Source of the DNA: Hyphomicrobiales bacterium
GTDB lineage: Bacteria > Pseudomonadota > Alphaproteobacteria > Rhizobiales > Rhizobiaceae
Assembly: GCA_900471925.1 (NCBI GenBank)
Contig: UCGV01000042.1
Coordinates: forward strand, 1-40,300
Direction of reading: 5' to 3'
Length of the DNA stretch: 40,300 bases
Part shown: one piece after another, positions 15,537 to 24,021 of the stretch
How the letters are laid out: every line of letters starts with the position of its first letter
Position numbering within the stretch: the first letter of the stretch is position 1
Position numbers and translations under genes: made by a program
The notes under the pieces: model-generated
The model's input: only the letters and a program-made list of their open reading frames with translations
What the model was told of the DNA's origin: nothing
Database searches by the model: none

Positions 15537-17012
15537 TTGCGCATTTTCACGGCAGCACTCGCGACCGAAACCAATACGTTTTCTCCGATCTGCGTGGATC
15601 GCCGCGCTTTCGAAGCCTCTCTTTATGCGCCGCCCGGCCAGCATCCGGAAACGCCCACGCTCTGCACCGCGCCGATCACGGTCGGCCGCCGTGTCGCCGC
15701 TGAAAAGGGCTGGGAGCTGATCGAGGGTACGGCAGCCTGGGCAGATCCGGCCGGCCTTGTCAATCGTCAGGCCTATGAGGGGCTGCGCGACGAAATCCTC
15801 GACCAGCTGCGTACGGCAATGCCGGTCGATGCCGTTGTGATGGGCCTGCACGGGGCAATGGTGGCGGCCGGATATGAGGATACGGAAGGCGACCTCCTGG
15901 GCCGCATGCGCGATATCGTCGGTCCTGATGTGCTGATCTGCGCCGAGCTGGACCCGCATAGCCATTTGACCAGGAAGCGCATCGACGCGCTGAATTTCGC
16001 CATCTATTTCAAGGAATTCCCGCACACCGATTTCGTCGATCGCGCCGAGGATCTCTGGCGCATTGCCGTCGATGCACTTGAAGGCAGGGTCAAGCCGGTC
16101 AATTCCGTGTTCGACTGCCGGATGATCGATGTCTTCCCGACCTCGCGCGATCCGATGCGGTCCTTCGTCGACAGGATCATGCGGATCGAAAAGGAAGATC
16201 CGGATATCCTGTCGATCTCCGTCGTCCATGGCTTCATGGTCGGCGACGTTGCCGAGATGGGAACAAAGCTGCTCGTTGTCACTGACAACAAGCCGGAAAA
16301 GGGCGCGGCGCTTGCGCGCGAGCTCGGCATGGAACTGTTCTCCAAGCGCGGAACCTTCATGGTGCCGCAAATCGACGAGAAGGAAGCCGTATTGCGGGCC
16401 ATGGCTGCCAAAGCCTGGCCGGTCGTCATTGCCGATGTCTGGGACAATCCGGGCGGCGGCACTGCGGGTGACGCTACCGTCATTCTCGAAGAACTTCTGG
16501 CCCGCGGCGTAAAGAGTGCGGCAGTCGGGACGATCTGGGATCCGATCGCCGTTCAGATCTGTTTCGCCGCAGGCGAGGGGGCCGAGATCCCGCTGCGCTT
16601 CGGCGCAAAATCGGCGCCGGGAACCGGCAATCCTGTCGATGGCATGGTCAAGGTCGTCAAGCTGGTGAAAAATGCCGAGATGCAGTTTGGCGAAAGCCTC
16701 GCGCCTTTCGGCGATGCGGCGCATATCGTTTTGAACGGCATCGACATCATTCTGAACTCGACGCGGGCACAGAGCTTCGATCCGAGCCTGTTTTCGGTGA
16801 TGGGCCTCGATCCGACCCAGCAGAAGGTCCTGGTGATCAAATCGACCAACCATTTCTTCGCATCGTTCTCGAAGATTGCGGCCGAAATCCTCTACTGTTC
16901 GGCAGGAACCCCCTATCCCAACAACCCGGCGACGACCAACTATCGCCGGGCGCCGAAGACCATCTGGCCGATCGTGGCCGATCCTCATGGAACCGAACAC
17001 GGAGCAGCCTGA
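15537..17012 (+). CDS. M81 family (MlrC-type) metallopeptidase, TTG start
   Basis: A 491-residue protein of the MlrC/M81 family, named for the microcystin-degrading protease MlrC but common in proteobacteria with no toxin link. Recognisable elements are RIFTAALATETNTFSP at the N-terminus, GLHGAMVAAGYEDTEGD, ELDPHSHLT (candidate metal ligands) and the DNPGGGTAGDAT motif near residue 302. The TTG at 15537 is chosen because the family starts exactly there and AAGG lies about nine bases ahead. Longer frames overlap the SnoaL gene in another frame. It sits one base before the D-threonine-aldolase-like gene. It probably hydrolyses a small peptide or amide bond in the cytoplasm; the substrate is unknown. 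Confidence 0.85.
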   Translation: MRIFTAALATETNTFSPICVDRRAFEASLYAPPGQHPETPTLCTAPITVGRRVAAEKGWELIEGTAAWADPAGLVNRQAYEGLRDEILDQLRTAMPVDAVVMGLHGAMVAAGYEDTEGDLLGRMRDIVGPDVLICAELDPHSHLTRKRIDALNFAIYFKEFPHTDFVDRAEDLWRIAVDALEGRVKPVNSVFDCRMIDVFPTSRDPMRSFVDRIMRIEKEDPDILSISVVHGFMVGDVAEMGTKLLVVTDNKPEKGAALARELGMELFSKRGTFMVPQIDEKEAVLRAMAAKAWPVVIADVWDNPGGGTAGDATVILEELLARGVKSAAVGTIWDPIAVQICFAAGEGAEIPLRFGAKSAPGTGNPVDGMVKVVKLVKNAEMQFGESLAPFGDAAHIVLNGIDIILNSTRAQSFDPSLFSVMGLDPTQQKVLVIKSTNHFFASFSKIAAEILYCSAGTPYPNNPATTNYRRAPKTIWPIVADPHGTEHGAA

Positions 17013-17013
17013 G

Positions 17014-18114
17014 ATGCATGACAACCGGTTTGCCGTCGTCGCGAAGGCTGGAGACAGGATCGTCGATCTTTCCACGCCCCGCCCGATCATCGACGAAGAC
17101 AGACTGGCCGCCAATATATCGAGGGTTCAGTCCTATATGGACGAGCACGGGTTGAATTTCCGCCCTCATATAAAGACGCACAAGATACCGGCACTTGCCG
17201 CGGCCCAGGTCGCGGCCGGCGCCAAGGGCATCAATTGCCAGAAGGTGACGGAAGCGGAGGTCTTTGCCGATGCCGGTTTCGAAGACATCCTGATCACCTT
17301 CAATATTATGGGAGCCCCGAAGCTCGAACGGCTCGCCGCCCTGAACGATCGGATTTCCGGTCTCAAGGTGGTTGCCGACAGCGACGTGACGGTCGATGGG
17401 CTGTCGTCCCATTTTTCCGGTCGTAAACCGCTGACTGTGCTCGTCGAATGCGACACCGGCGGCGCTCGCTGCGGCGTCCAGACGCCCGAGCAGGCAGCAT
17501 CACTCGGCAAGCGTATTGCTGCAGCAGACGGGCTAACATTCGGCGGTATTCTTACCTACCCGAAACCACAGTCGGCCGACGCCGTCGAAGTATTCATCCA
17601 GGCAACGTTGAAGCAATTGACCGCAGAGAACATTGCCTGCCCGATCGTCAGCAATGGCGGGACGCCCAGCCTCTTTCAGGCGCATCTGGTCAAATCGGCG
17701 ACGGAGCACCGGGCCGGGACCTATATCTATAATGACCGTCAGATGATCAGGATGGGACATTGCACCGAGGGCGATTGCGCAATGCACGTCCTAGTAACCG
17801 TTGTGTCGCGGCCGAATGGCGACCGCGCCGTCATAGACGCCGGCTCGAAGGCACTGACCTCCGATCTCCAGGGCTTTGCAGATTTTGGCCTCGTCGTCGG
17901 ATATCCCGAGGCAAAGATTGCCAGCCTCTCGGAAGAACACGGCGTCATCGATCTTTCGGCCTGCACTGGTCAACGGCCTGATATCGGCGAAAAGCTCTTC
18001 ATCATTCCGAACCACACCTGCGTGGTGTCGAACCTCTTCGACACGATGGTTTTCCATCGCGATGGCATTGTGACGCGCGTCGAGGAGGTCGCCGCACGCG
18101 GGCTTGTCTGGTAA
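17014..18114 (+). CDS. Fold-type III PLP enzyme (D-threonine aldolase / D-serine dehydratase-like)
   Basis: A 366-residue protein with an alanine-racemase-type PLP barrel followed by a metal-binding C-terminal domain. RPHIKTHK at residues 50-57 holds the PLP lysine (probably Lys54). The C-terminal PNHTCVV holds His334 and Cys336, the pair that binds the divalent metal in D-threonine aldolases and eukaryotic-type D-serine dehydratases. It should cleave or dehydrate a D-beta-hydroxy amino acid. The ATG at 17014 lies one base after the M81 stop, with GGAG nine bases upstream. Dehydratase chemistry would produce aminoacrylate-type imines, the substrate of the divergently encoded RidA. Aldolase and dehydratase cannot be told apart by eye. 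Confidence 0.85.
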   Translation: MHDNRFAVVAKAGDRIVDLSTPRPIIDEDRLAANISRVQSYMDEHGLNFRPHIKTHKIPALAAAQVAAGAKGINCQKVTEAEVFADAGFEDILITFNIMGAPKLERLAALNDRISGLKVVADSDVTVDGLSSHFSGRKPLTVLVECDTGGARCGVQTPEQAASLGKRIAAADGLTFGGILTYPKPQSADAVEVFIQATLKQLTAENIACPIVSNGGTPSLFQAHLVKSATEHRAGTYIYNDRQMIRMGHCTEGDCAMHVLVTVVSRPNGDRAVIDAGSKALTSDLQGFADFGLVVGYPEAKIASLSEEHGVIDLSACTGQRPDIGEKLFIIPNHTCVVSNLFDTMVFHRDGIVTRVEEVAARGLVW

Positions 18115-18134
18115 CTGAGCGATCGGCGGCTCAG
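18115..18134. terminator. Short hairpin between convergent genes
   Basis: CTGAGC, eight bases, GCTCAG: a six-base-pair stem lying across the 16-base gap and overlapping the stop codon of the ATPase gene at 18131. Its place between convergent operons suggests a two-way terminator, but there is no T-run on either side, so it would be weak. Confidence 0.35.
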
Positions 18135-19264
18135 ACCGTTGCCGGAGCCAGCAGGTTCATATCGATATCGGTAAGCTCGACGCGACGATCGAAGGCAACG
18201 CCTTCCTCATCAAACAGATGGCAATCGGCAGCGTTGATGCCGACGGCGACCGGCACATCGGTCCGGATGCCGACACTGCCGGGCAGCATGGCGCAGAAGT
18301 TTTCCGTCTCGCTACCGAGCGCGGCGTAGGCCACGGTATTGGCGCCCAGCCGCTCGATGACGCTTGGCGTCACCGTCAGCGATATGTCGCCGGAGCCAAT
18401 TTGGATATGCTCCGGCCGGATGCCGAGCGTCAATGGCTTGCCGACCATGCCGTCGCGCGGCGCTACCGGCAGGCTTGCCGTCTGGCCGCGATAGTCCACG
18501 GTTACGCCTGCCTCGCTTGCGGATGTGCACGTGACCGGCAGGAAATTCATCTTCGGATTGCCGATGAAGCCAGCCACGAACTGGTTGGCGGGCTTGTGGT
18601 AGAGCTCGAGCGGTGCGCCGGTCTGGGAAATATTGCCGGCATCCAGCACGACGATGCGGTCGGCCATCGTCATGGCTTCCACCTGGTCATGCGTCACATA
18701 GATCATCGTCGCCTTCAGCTGTCGGTGCAGCTTGGCAAGTTCGATACGCATGTCGGCGCGAAGAGCCGCATCAAGATTGGACAGCGGCTCGTCGAACAGG
18801 AAGATCTTCGGTTCGCGGACGATGGCGCGGCCGATCGCAACGCGCTGGCGCTGTCCGCCTGACAGCATGCCAGGCTTCTGCTGCAGCCGCGTTTCGAGAT
18901 GCAGGATGCGCGCAGCATTCTCCACCCTGGCCTTGAGCTTCTCCTCCTCCATCTTCTCGACGCGCAGCGGAAAGGCAATGTTTTCGAAAACCGTCATGTG
19001 CGGATAGAGCGCATAGGACTGGAAGACCATGGCGATCCCGCGCTTGACCGGCGGCAGGTCGTTGACCCTGACGCCATTGATGACGATGTCGCCCTTGGTC
19101 GTCGCGTCGAGACCTGCGATCATACGCAGCAGGGTGGACTTGCCGCATCCCGAGGGACCGACGAAGACGACGAACTCGCCGTTCCTGACGTCGAGATCGA
19201 CGCCTTTCAGAACTTCGTAGTCGCCATAGAATTTTTGAACCTTGTTGAGCTGAAGCTGTCCCAA
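18131..19264 (-). CDS. Sugar ABC transporter ATPase (MalK/UgpC-like)
   Basis: A 377-residue ATPase of the CUT1 sugar-importer type. Walker A is GPSGCGKST (36-44), the signature is LSGGQRQRVAIGRAI, and Walker B ends in IFLFDEPLSNLD. The last ~140 residues form the regulatory TOBE/OB domain usual for MalK and UgpC. I prefer the TTG start at 19264 (GGAG eight bases ahead) over an ATG at 19297, which has no ribosome site and adds eleven unrelated residues. It drives import through the permeases at 20633-21490 and 21487-22371. A stem-loop lies between it and the binding-protein gene, which probably lowers its expression relative to that gene. Confidence 0.92.
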   Translation of the reverse strand: MGQLQLNKVQKFYGDYEVLKGVDLDVRNGEFVVFVGPSGCGKSTLLRMIAGLDATTKGDIVINGVRVNDLPPVKRGIAMVFQSYALYPHMTVFENIAFPLRVEKMEEEKLKARVENAARILHLETRLQQKPGMLSGGQRQRVAIGRAIVREPKIFLFDEPLSNLDAALRADMRIELAKLHRQLKATMIYVTHDQVEAMTMADRIVVLDAGNISQTGAPLELYHKPANQFVAGFIGNPKMNFLPVTCTSASEAGVTVDYRGQTASLPVAPRDGMVGKPLTLGIRPEHIQIGSGDISLTVTPSVIERLGANTVAYAALGSETENFCAMLPGSVGIRTDVPVAVGINAADCHLFDEEGVAFDRRVELTDIDMNLLAPATV

Positions 19265-19309
19265 AAATCTGTCTCCGGTCCCGGCCTGAACGCGCATGAA
19301 TTGGTCGGT

Positions 19310-19340
19310 GAGGATCGCGGATCATTGACCCGCGATCCTC
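19310..19340 (-). terminator. Stem-loop after the sugar-binding-protein gene
   Basis: GAGGATCGCGG at 19310-19320 and its exact complement at 19330-19340 form an 11-bp stem with a nine-base loop, located just after the binding-protein stop and before the ATPase start. No T-run follows on the minus strand, so it is more likely an mRNA-stabilising or attenuating element than a full terminator. Such elements commonly keep binding-protein levels above those of the membrane components. Confidence 0.6.
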
Positions 19341-19349
19341 GACGTCGGC

Positions 19350-20582
19350 TTATTTGAAGGCTTCGATCTCGCCGGCAGCCTTCTTCAGAGCAGCTTCGGG
19401 TTCAGCCTTGCCGGTGACGACGGACTGGATCATCTCGATCATCGAGTTCTGGAAGCCCTTGTAGTCGGTGAAAAGCGGCTCGGGACCACCATAGGCGATG
19501 CCGTCGATGAACGGCTTCCAGAAGGGGTCCTTGGCAACGAATTCGTCGACCTTTGCGGACGGGCGCAGCGGCGTGAGGCCGGCGCCGCCCTGCAGTTCGT
19601 ATTCACCCTGGATATCGGGCGAGGTGATGTACTTGGCGAATTCGATCGCCTTATCCTCGACACCAGAGCCCTTGAAGATTGCAAGACTGTCGGTGATGAG
19701 AAGCGTGCCGGCACCCTTGGCGTCGGGACCGAGCGGCAGCGTCGTGACGCCCCAGCTGATCTTCGTATCCTTCAGGCGGTAGGCGGCACCGGAGCCCGCC
19801 TGGATCATCGCGACCTTGCCATCGAGGAAGATGGCGCGGACTTCGTTCTGCTCATAGGCGGTCGGGCCTTCTTCGGCATAGGCCGAAATGTCCTTGTATG
19901 CCTTCAGCGCTGCAAGGATCTGCGGGCTGTCGAGCGTGACCTTGCCTTCGGCATCAGTCACAGCGCCGTTGTTGGTGTAAACCCAATGCATGAACTGGTG
20001 CATCGTGTTGTCGAAGGTCTTGGCGGAGAGACCGAAGCCCGGAATGCCGGTCTTTTCCTTGATGGTCTTTGCCATCTGGATTTCTTCAGCCCAGGTTTTC
20101 GGCGGTGTCTCGGGGTCGAGGCCGGCCTGCTTGAAGAGATCCTTGTTCCAGTAAAGGGCCTTAGTGGAGAAGGCGATCGGAACACCCCACTGGTTTCCGT
20201 CGAAGGTCACCGTATCGACGATATGCGGGTAGTAACCCTTCTTCTCGTCATCGGTCATCGGAACGGGAACGATGAGGTCGTTCTGCGCGAATTCCTTCAG
20301 CGTGCGTGAGCCGACATAGGCCATGGCGACCGGCGTGCCGGCGGCAGCCAGCGTCGTTGCCTTGTCCTGGCACTGCGCCCAGCCGACGACTTCCGGCGTG
20401 ACCTTCCAGCCGGCGTTCTTGGATTCCCATTCCTTGATATATTTGGTGTGGATCGGGTCGATCGTGTCGCCGCAATAGATCCAGCTGATTTCCTTGTCGG
20501 CTGCCTGGGCCGTGACCATGGTCAGTGCCGTCGAACCAAGCAGGGCGAGCGCCATAAGGCCTGTCTTGATGGTAGTGCTCAC
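19350..20582 (-). CDS. Periplasmic sugar-binding protein (SBP family 1)
   Basis: A 410-residue extracellular solute-binding protein of the family that serves CUT1 sugar importers. It has a Sec signal peptide (hydrophobic core at 8-22, cleavage probably after AQA, residue 27). The mature protein shows the usual pattern: WNKDLFKQAGLDPETPPKTW near residue 145 and a C-terminal hinge. The start codon is GTG at 20582 with GGGAG seven bases upstream. It lies 50 bases after the second permease gene. Binding is likely for an oligosaccharide, polyol or sugar derivative. The presence of a Gfo/Idh oxidoreductase at the head of the operon fits a sugar or inositol-like compound, but the ligand is not deducible. 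Confidence 0.92.
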   Translation of the reverse strand: MSTTIKTGLMALALLGSTALTMVTAQAADKEISWIYCGDTIDPIHTKYIKEWESKNAGWKVTPEVVGWAQCQDKATTLAAAGTPVAMAYVGSRTLKEFAQNDLIVPVPMTDDEKKGYYPHIVDTVTFDGNQWGVPIAFSTKALYWNKDLFKQAGLDPETPPKTWAEEIQMAKTIKEKTGIPGFGLSAKTFDNTMHQFMHWVYTNNGAVTDAEGKVTLDSPQILAALKAYKDISAYAEEGPTAYEQNEVRAIFLDGKVAMIQAGSGAAYRLKDTKISWGVTTLPLGPDAKGAGTLLITDSLAIFKGSGVEDKAIEFAKYITSPDIQGEYELQGGAGLTPLRPSAKVDEFVAKDPFWKPFIDGIAYGGPEPLFTDYKGFQNSMIEMIQSVVTGKAEPEAALKKAAGEIEAFK

Positions 20583-20632
20583 GTCGTTACTCCCATTCTC
20601 GTTGTTAGCTGTTCACTCTATTATTGTTGGTC

Positions 20633-21490
20633 TTATTGTTTCACCGCACCGGCGGTCAGGCCGCCGACGAGATAGCGCTGAAGGAAGAAGATGACGATCA
20701 TCGCCGGCGCGATGCCGACGAATGAGGCCGCCATGAGTTCGTTCCAGATGACCTCCTGCTTGCCGAAGTAAGCAAAGAGTCCCACCGGCAGGGGCATGTA
20801 TTCAGTCTTCGAGTTGAAGGTCAGCGCGAAGATGAACTGCTGCGCATAGGCACCGATGAAGGTGGTGATCGCGACGACGATAATCCCCGGCATCGCAATG
20901 GGTAGAATGACGCGACGCAGCGTATAGAAATGGCTGGCGCCATCCATATAGGCCGCTTCGTTGAGTTCTTGAGGAATGCGGATCATGTAGGTGCGCAGCA
21001 GCCAGATCGCCGAAGGGATAAGGAAGGCGACGCCCGGCACGATCATTGCGAGATAGGTGTTCAGGACACCGATGTTGCGCATCAGCCGGAAGAGCGGAAT
21101 GAGCAGAACGGCGCCGGAGAACATGTTCACCGTCAGGAAGGCGCCGAGCAGGATGCCCATGCCCCTGAACTCGAATTTCGCAAAGGCATAGGACGCCGGA
21201 ATGACAAGGCAAAGCACGATCACGGTGACAATGATCGAGATGAAGAACGAGTTGAAGATATAGCGCCCGAAGCCCGGTACGCTGATCCACATCGTCCGAT
21301 AGGCTTCGAACGAGCCGTTTTCCGGCCAGAAGCGGTAGGGCGAGGAGAAAAGCTGGCTGAGCGGCTTCAGCGAGACCAGGAAACCTTCGACGAAGGGTGC
21401 CAGCACGAAGAACAGGAAGATCGCTATGCCGCAATAGATGAGGATGATTTCCCACCAGCTGTAGCGATCGATCATGGGACGGCTGCTCAT
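20633..21490 (-). CDS. Sugar ABC transporter permease (MalG/UgpE-like)
   Basis: A 285-residue inner-membrane permease with six membrane segments. The ATPase-contact (EAA) loop reads IPQELNEAAYMDGASHFYTLRR, split here as ELNEAAYMDGA with the usual Gly spacing. I chose the ATG at 21490 because it overlaps the preceding permease stop by 4 bp; the open frame extends 104 codons further upstream but that part is not permease-like. It pairs with the permease at 21487-22371 to form the channel of the CUT1-type sugar importer. Confidence 0.92.
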   Translation of the reverse strand: MSSRPMIDRYSWWEIILIYCGIAIFLFFVLAPFVEGFLVSLKPLSQLFSSPYRFWPENGSFEAYRTMWISVPGFGRYIFNSFFISIIVTVIVLCLVIPASYAFAKFEFRGMGILLGAFLTVNMFSGAVLLIPLFRLMRNIGVLNTYLAMIVPGVAFLIPSAIWLLRTYMIRIPQELNEAAYMDGASHFYTLRRVILPIAMPGIIVVAITTFIGAYAQQFIFALTFNSKTEYMPLPVGLFAYFGKQEVIWNELMAASFVGIAPAMIVIFFLQRYLVGGLTAGAVKQ

Positions 21491-22371
21491 GCGCGCTTCT
21501 CCGGGTTCAGGCGGCGGGTGACACGGAAATAGGCAAAGCAGAAGAGCGACAGGAAGATGCAGATCAGCACCGCGCGCGCCGCCCCTTCGCCATATTTCTT
21601 TGAGCCGATCGCCGTCTGATAGGTATCGATGATCATCGTCGTCGTTTCGCCGCTTGGACCACCCTGCGTCAGGATCCAGATGATATCGAAGGAATTGAAG
21701 GTCGCAATCAGCGACAGCATCGACATGGTGATGATGGCCGGGACCATCAGCGGCAGGGTGATGCGGCGGAAGCGGTACCAGCGGCCGGCGCCGTCGGTCC
21801 ATGCTGCCTCGTAGAGGTCTTTCGGGATCGACTGGATCGCGGCGAGGAAGTAGATCGTCACCAGCGGCACGCCGATCCAGACATCGGTGACGATCGTCGC
21901 CCAGAAGGCGGTGCTGCCATAGGCAAGGAAGGCGACCGGACCATCGACAAGGCCGAAGCGCTGCAGCAATCCGGAAATCATCCCGAACTGGCCATTATAC
22001 ATCCAGCCCCACATGAAGATGCCGATGGCCATCGGCACGATCCAGGGCGGCATGGTCAGCAGGCGAAACAGGGACCTGCCCGGTACCGCAGCATTCAGCA
22101 TCGATGCGCCGAACGTGCCGATGATCATTTTCAGGGCGACCGAAAAGAAGGTCCAGATAAAGGTTCGCAGAATGACTTCCGCGAAAGTGTTGTTGAAGAT
22201 CTTCTCGTAATTAACCCAGCCGACCCAATTCGTCACCTTGCGCAGCGATGCATCCGTAAAGGACAGGATGAACGTATCGACCAGCGGATAGGCGACGATC
22301 GCAAGCACATAGAGGACAGCCGGAAGAAGAAGGATCCAGGCGAAGATGACGGCACTTTTCTGAGCACTCAT
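21487..22371 (-). CDS. Sugar ABC transporter permease (MalF/UgpA-like)
   Basis: A 294-residue permease with six membrane segments. The first runs FAWILLLPAVLYVLAIVAYP (residues 10-29), and the EAA loop reads IPKDLYEAAWTDGAGRWYRF before the last two helices. It is the F-type partner of the permease encoded next, whose ATG overlaps its stop. The gene lies 13 bases after the Gfo/Idh stop, so oxidoreductase and transporter are co-transcribed. The ribosome site is weak (GGCAAG). Confidence 0.92.
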   Translation of the reverse strand: MSAQKSAVIFAWILLLPAVLYVLAIVAYPLVDTFILSFTDASLRKVTNWVGWVNYEKIFNNTFAEVILRTFIWTFFSVALKMIIGTFGASMLNAAVPGRSLFRLLTMPPWIVPMAIGIFMWGWMYNGQFGMISGLLQRFGLVDGPVAFLAYGSTAFWATIVTDVWIGVPLVTIYFLAAIQSIPKDLYEAAWTDGAGRWYRFRRITLPLMVPAIITMSMLSLIATFNSFDIIWILTQGGPSGETTTMIIDTYQTAIGSKKYGEGAARAVLICIFLSLFCFAYFRVTRRLNPEKRA

Positions 22372-22384
22372 CTTGCCATTCTCC

Positions 22385-23542
22385 TCATGCCGCTCTGGCG
22401 TGTAGCGCCTCGTCGAACCGGTCCCATATGGGACGAAGGTCGATGACGGCCTTCTTCATGCGGGCGTCATCCATGGCGAGCGCCAGGATGCCTGCCTCCA
22501 ATGCGTTGAGCGTGGAGACCGGCAGTTCCGAACCGGTGCGCACGCTTTGCAGAATATCGGCCGCCATCTGCTCGTCGGCGCCGTAATGCTGCGACAGCTC
22601 GGTCGCGGCATATTTGTTTTCAACGATCTTGTTGCCGGTCAGCTGTTCATGGACGTCGAGATAGCCGCGGACGAAGTCGCCCTCTGCCATGCCGCGTGAA
22701 CCCATGATGGCGAAGCGGCGGAACTGGTCGGGAACATTGAGATTGGTGTGGAAATTCATGCCGACGCCATTGGCATATTCAACGATCGCCACCTGGTAAT
22801 CGATGATATCGGCATCGCTGTCGAATACCTTGTCCGAGCCCATCCAGCCGCTTGGTTTGCGGTGAAAGAGTTCCAGATCGTTGATGCCATCGCGCGCCGG
22901 GTCGTTGGCGGGGATGAAGCTCTTGCGACCGCCGAAGCTCGCGACACGTTCGGGGCGGGCGCCGATCACACCATTATAAAGATCGAGGTCATGGCAGCAC
23001 TTCTCCAGCATGAAGCTGCCGGAATAACGCTCGTAGCGGCGCCAGTCGCGCATGAAGAAGGCGCCGTGATAAGGCTCGATATGTTCGGAAGCTTCGATGG
23101 AAACGATATGGCCGAGCTTGCCTTCGGCCTGGACGGCGCGCAGATCCTTGTAAAGCGGCGAGTAGCGCAGCACGAGACCGACCATCAGCCGCTCATGGCC
23201 GAACTTGGCCATCAGATGGGCAAGTTCTATGCTCTCGGCGATCGTGGTGACAATCGGCTTTTCGCAGAAAACCTTGAGGCCAGCCTCGAGACCAAGGCGG
23301 ATATGATCGAGATGCATGTGGTTGGGAGAGCCGATCATCAAGAGATCGAGCTTCTCGGAGGCCAGGAGTTCCTGGGGCGAACCATAGGCGGTGCCGACCG
23401 AGACGCCCTTTTCCGTCAATCCGGGAAGCCCTGCCGGGTCGGGATCGACGTAACCGACGATCTCGAAACTGCTGTCAATTGCCTTGAAGACATAGCCAAG
23501 ATAGCCGAGCCGGAATCCCAGCCCTATGATTCCCACTTTCAT
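22385..23542 (-). CDS. Gfo/Idh/MocA family oxidoreductase
   Basis: A 385-residue NAD(P)-dependent enzyme of the glucose-fructose oxidoreductase / inositol dehydrogenase / rhizopine catabolism family. The N-terminal Rossmann fold starts MKVGIIGLGFRLGYLG, and the diagnostic EKP motif appears in VFCEKPIVTT. Members oxidise a ring hydroxyl of sugars, inositols or amino sugars, or open glycosidic bonds by an oxidation-elimination route. I start at the ATG at 23542 because the Rossmann strand begins there; the open frame offers 22 further upstream codons without a ribosome site. It is the first gene of the sugar-ABC operon, and two GAAAATAAATT motifs precede it, one matching the RpiR operator candidate. 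Confidence 0.88.
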   Translation of the reverse strand: MKVGIIGLGFRLGYLGYVFKAIDSSFEIVGYVDPDPAGLPGLTEKGVSVGTAYGSPQELLASEKLDLLMIGSPNHMHLDHIRLGLEAGLKVFCEKPIVTTIAESIELAHLMAKFGHERLMVGLVLRYSPLYKDLRAVQAEGKLGHIVSIEASEHIEPYHGAFFMRDWRRYERYSGSFMLEKCCHDLDLYNGVIGARPERVASFGGRKSFIPANDPARDGINDLELFHRKPSGWMGSDKVFDSDADIIDYQVAIVEYANGVGMNFHTNLNVPDQFRRFAIMGSRGMAEGDFVRGYLDVHEQLTGNKIVENKYAATELSQHYGADEQMAADILQSVRTGSELPVSTLNALEAGILALAMDDARMKKAVIDLRPIWDRFDEALHARAA

Positions 23543-24021
23543 GCTAAAGTCGTTCCCAATTTCGTAATTTATTTTCTTCAAGTTGGGATAAAAATCGAAG
23601 GCCGTCAATCGAAAACAAGAATGGGGACTATCTGATGAAATTTATTTTCATGAGAGCAGGGATCCGAGCTGTTTCGCAGTTAAAATACGGCTGGGATGCG
23701 ACCGACAGACAAAGAAACGGCATCGTTGCTCGAAACCGGCTGTTGTAGAGACCCTTCCTGCTCTTCATGGAGACGGAACAGGATCGCTGGCCGAGCGATG
23801 ACGAGATGGCCCGACATGTTTTGCATCTGCCCAGGCGGATCTTGTCGGATTCTATCGAAACCGCATGGCGCATAGATTGATGATGCGTGATAGCCCAATC
23901 AAATCAATGAAGTTGCATTGCCGACGTTCCTGGGCCGAGGTTGCAAAAAAACCGAAAGGCTTCAGGCGCATTGCGGGCAGAAACCCGTCTATCATTTCGC
24001 TTTTTCCATCAGTAGAGTTCG
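23543..24021. promoter_or_regulatory. Intergenic region upstream of the Gfo/Idh-sugar ABC operon
   Basis: This 479-base stretch has no convincing gene. Near the Gfo/Idh start it is AT-rich and contains AATTTATTTTC at 23566-23576 and the near-perfect palindrome ATGAAATTTATTTTCAT at 23635-23651, both candidate RpiR operators. A 37-codon plus-strand frame (23767-23880) has protein-like composition but no ribosome site and no recognised family, so I do not call it. The far end (about 23900-24021) lies behind the FAD oxidoreductase stop; I see no strong terminator hairpin there. Confidence 0.5.

Noticed and set aside
15537..17012. A microcystin-degradation pathway
   Set aside because: Only the M81 (MlrC-type) member is present; MlrA, MlrB and MlrD are absent from the window, and M81 proteins are widespread outside that pathway.
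15483..17114. A 543-codon minus-strand frame opposite the M81 gene
   Set aside because: Antisense shadow of a well-supported M81 gene; no recognisable domain and no ribosome site.
23767..23880. A 37-codon plus-strand frame in the gap upstream of the Gfo/Idh gene
   Set aside because: Composition is protein-like, but there is no ribosome site and no recognised family, and a stop lies just upstream.
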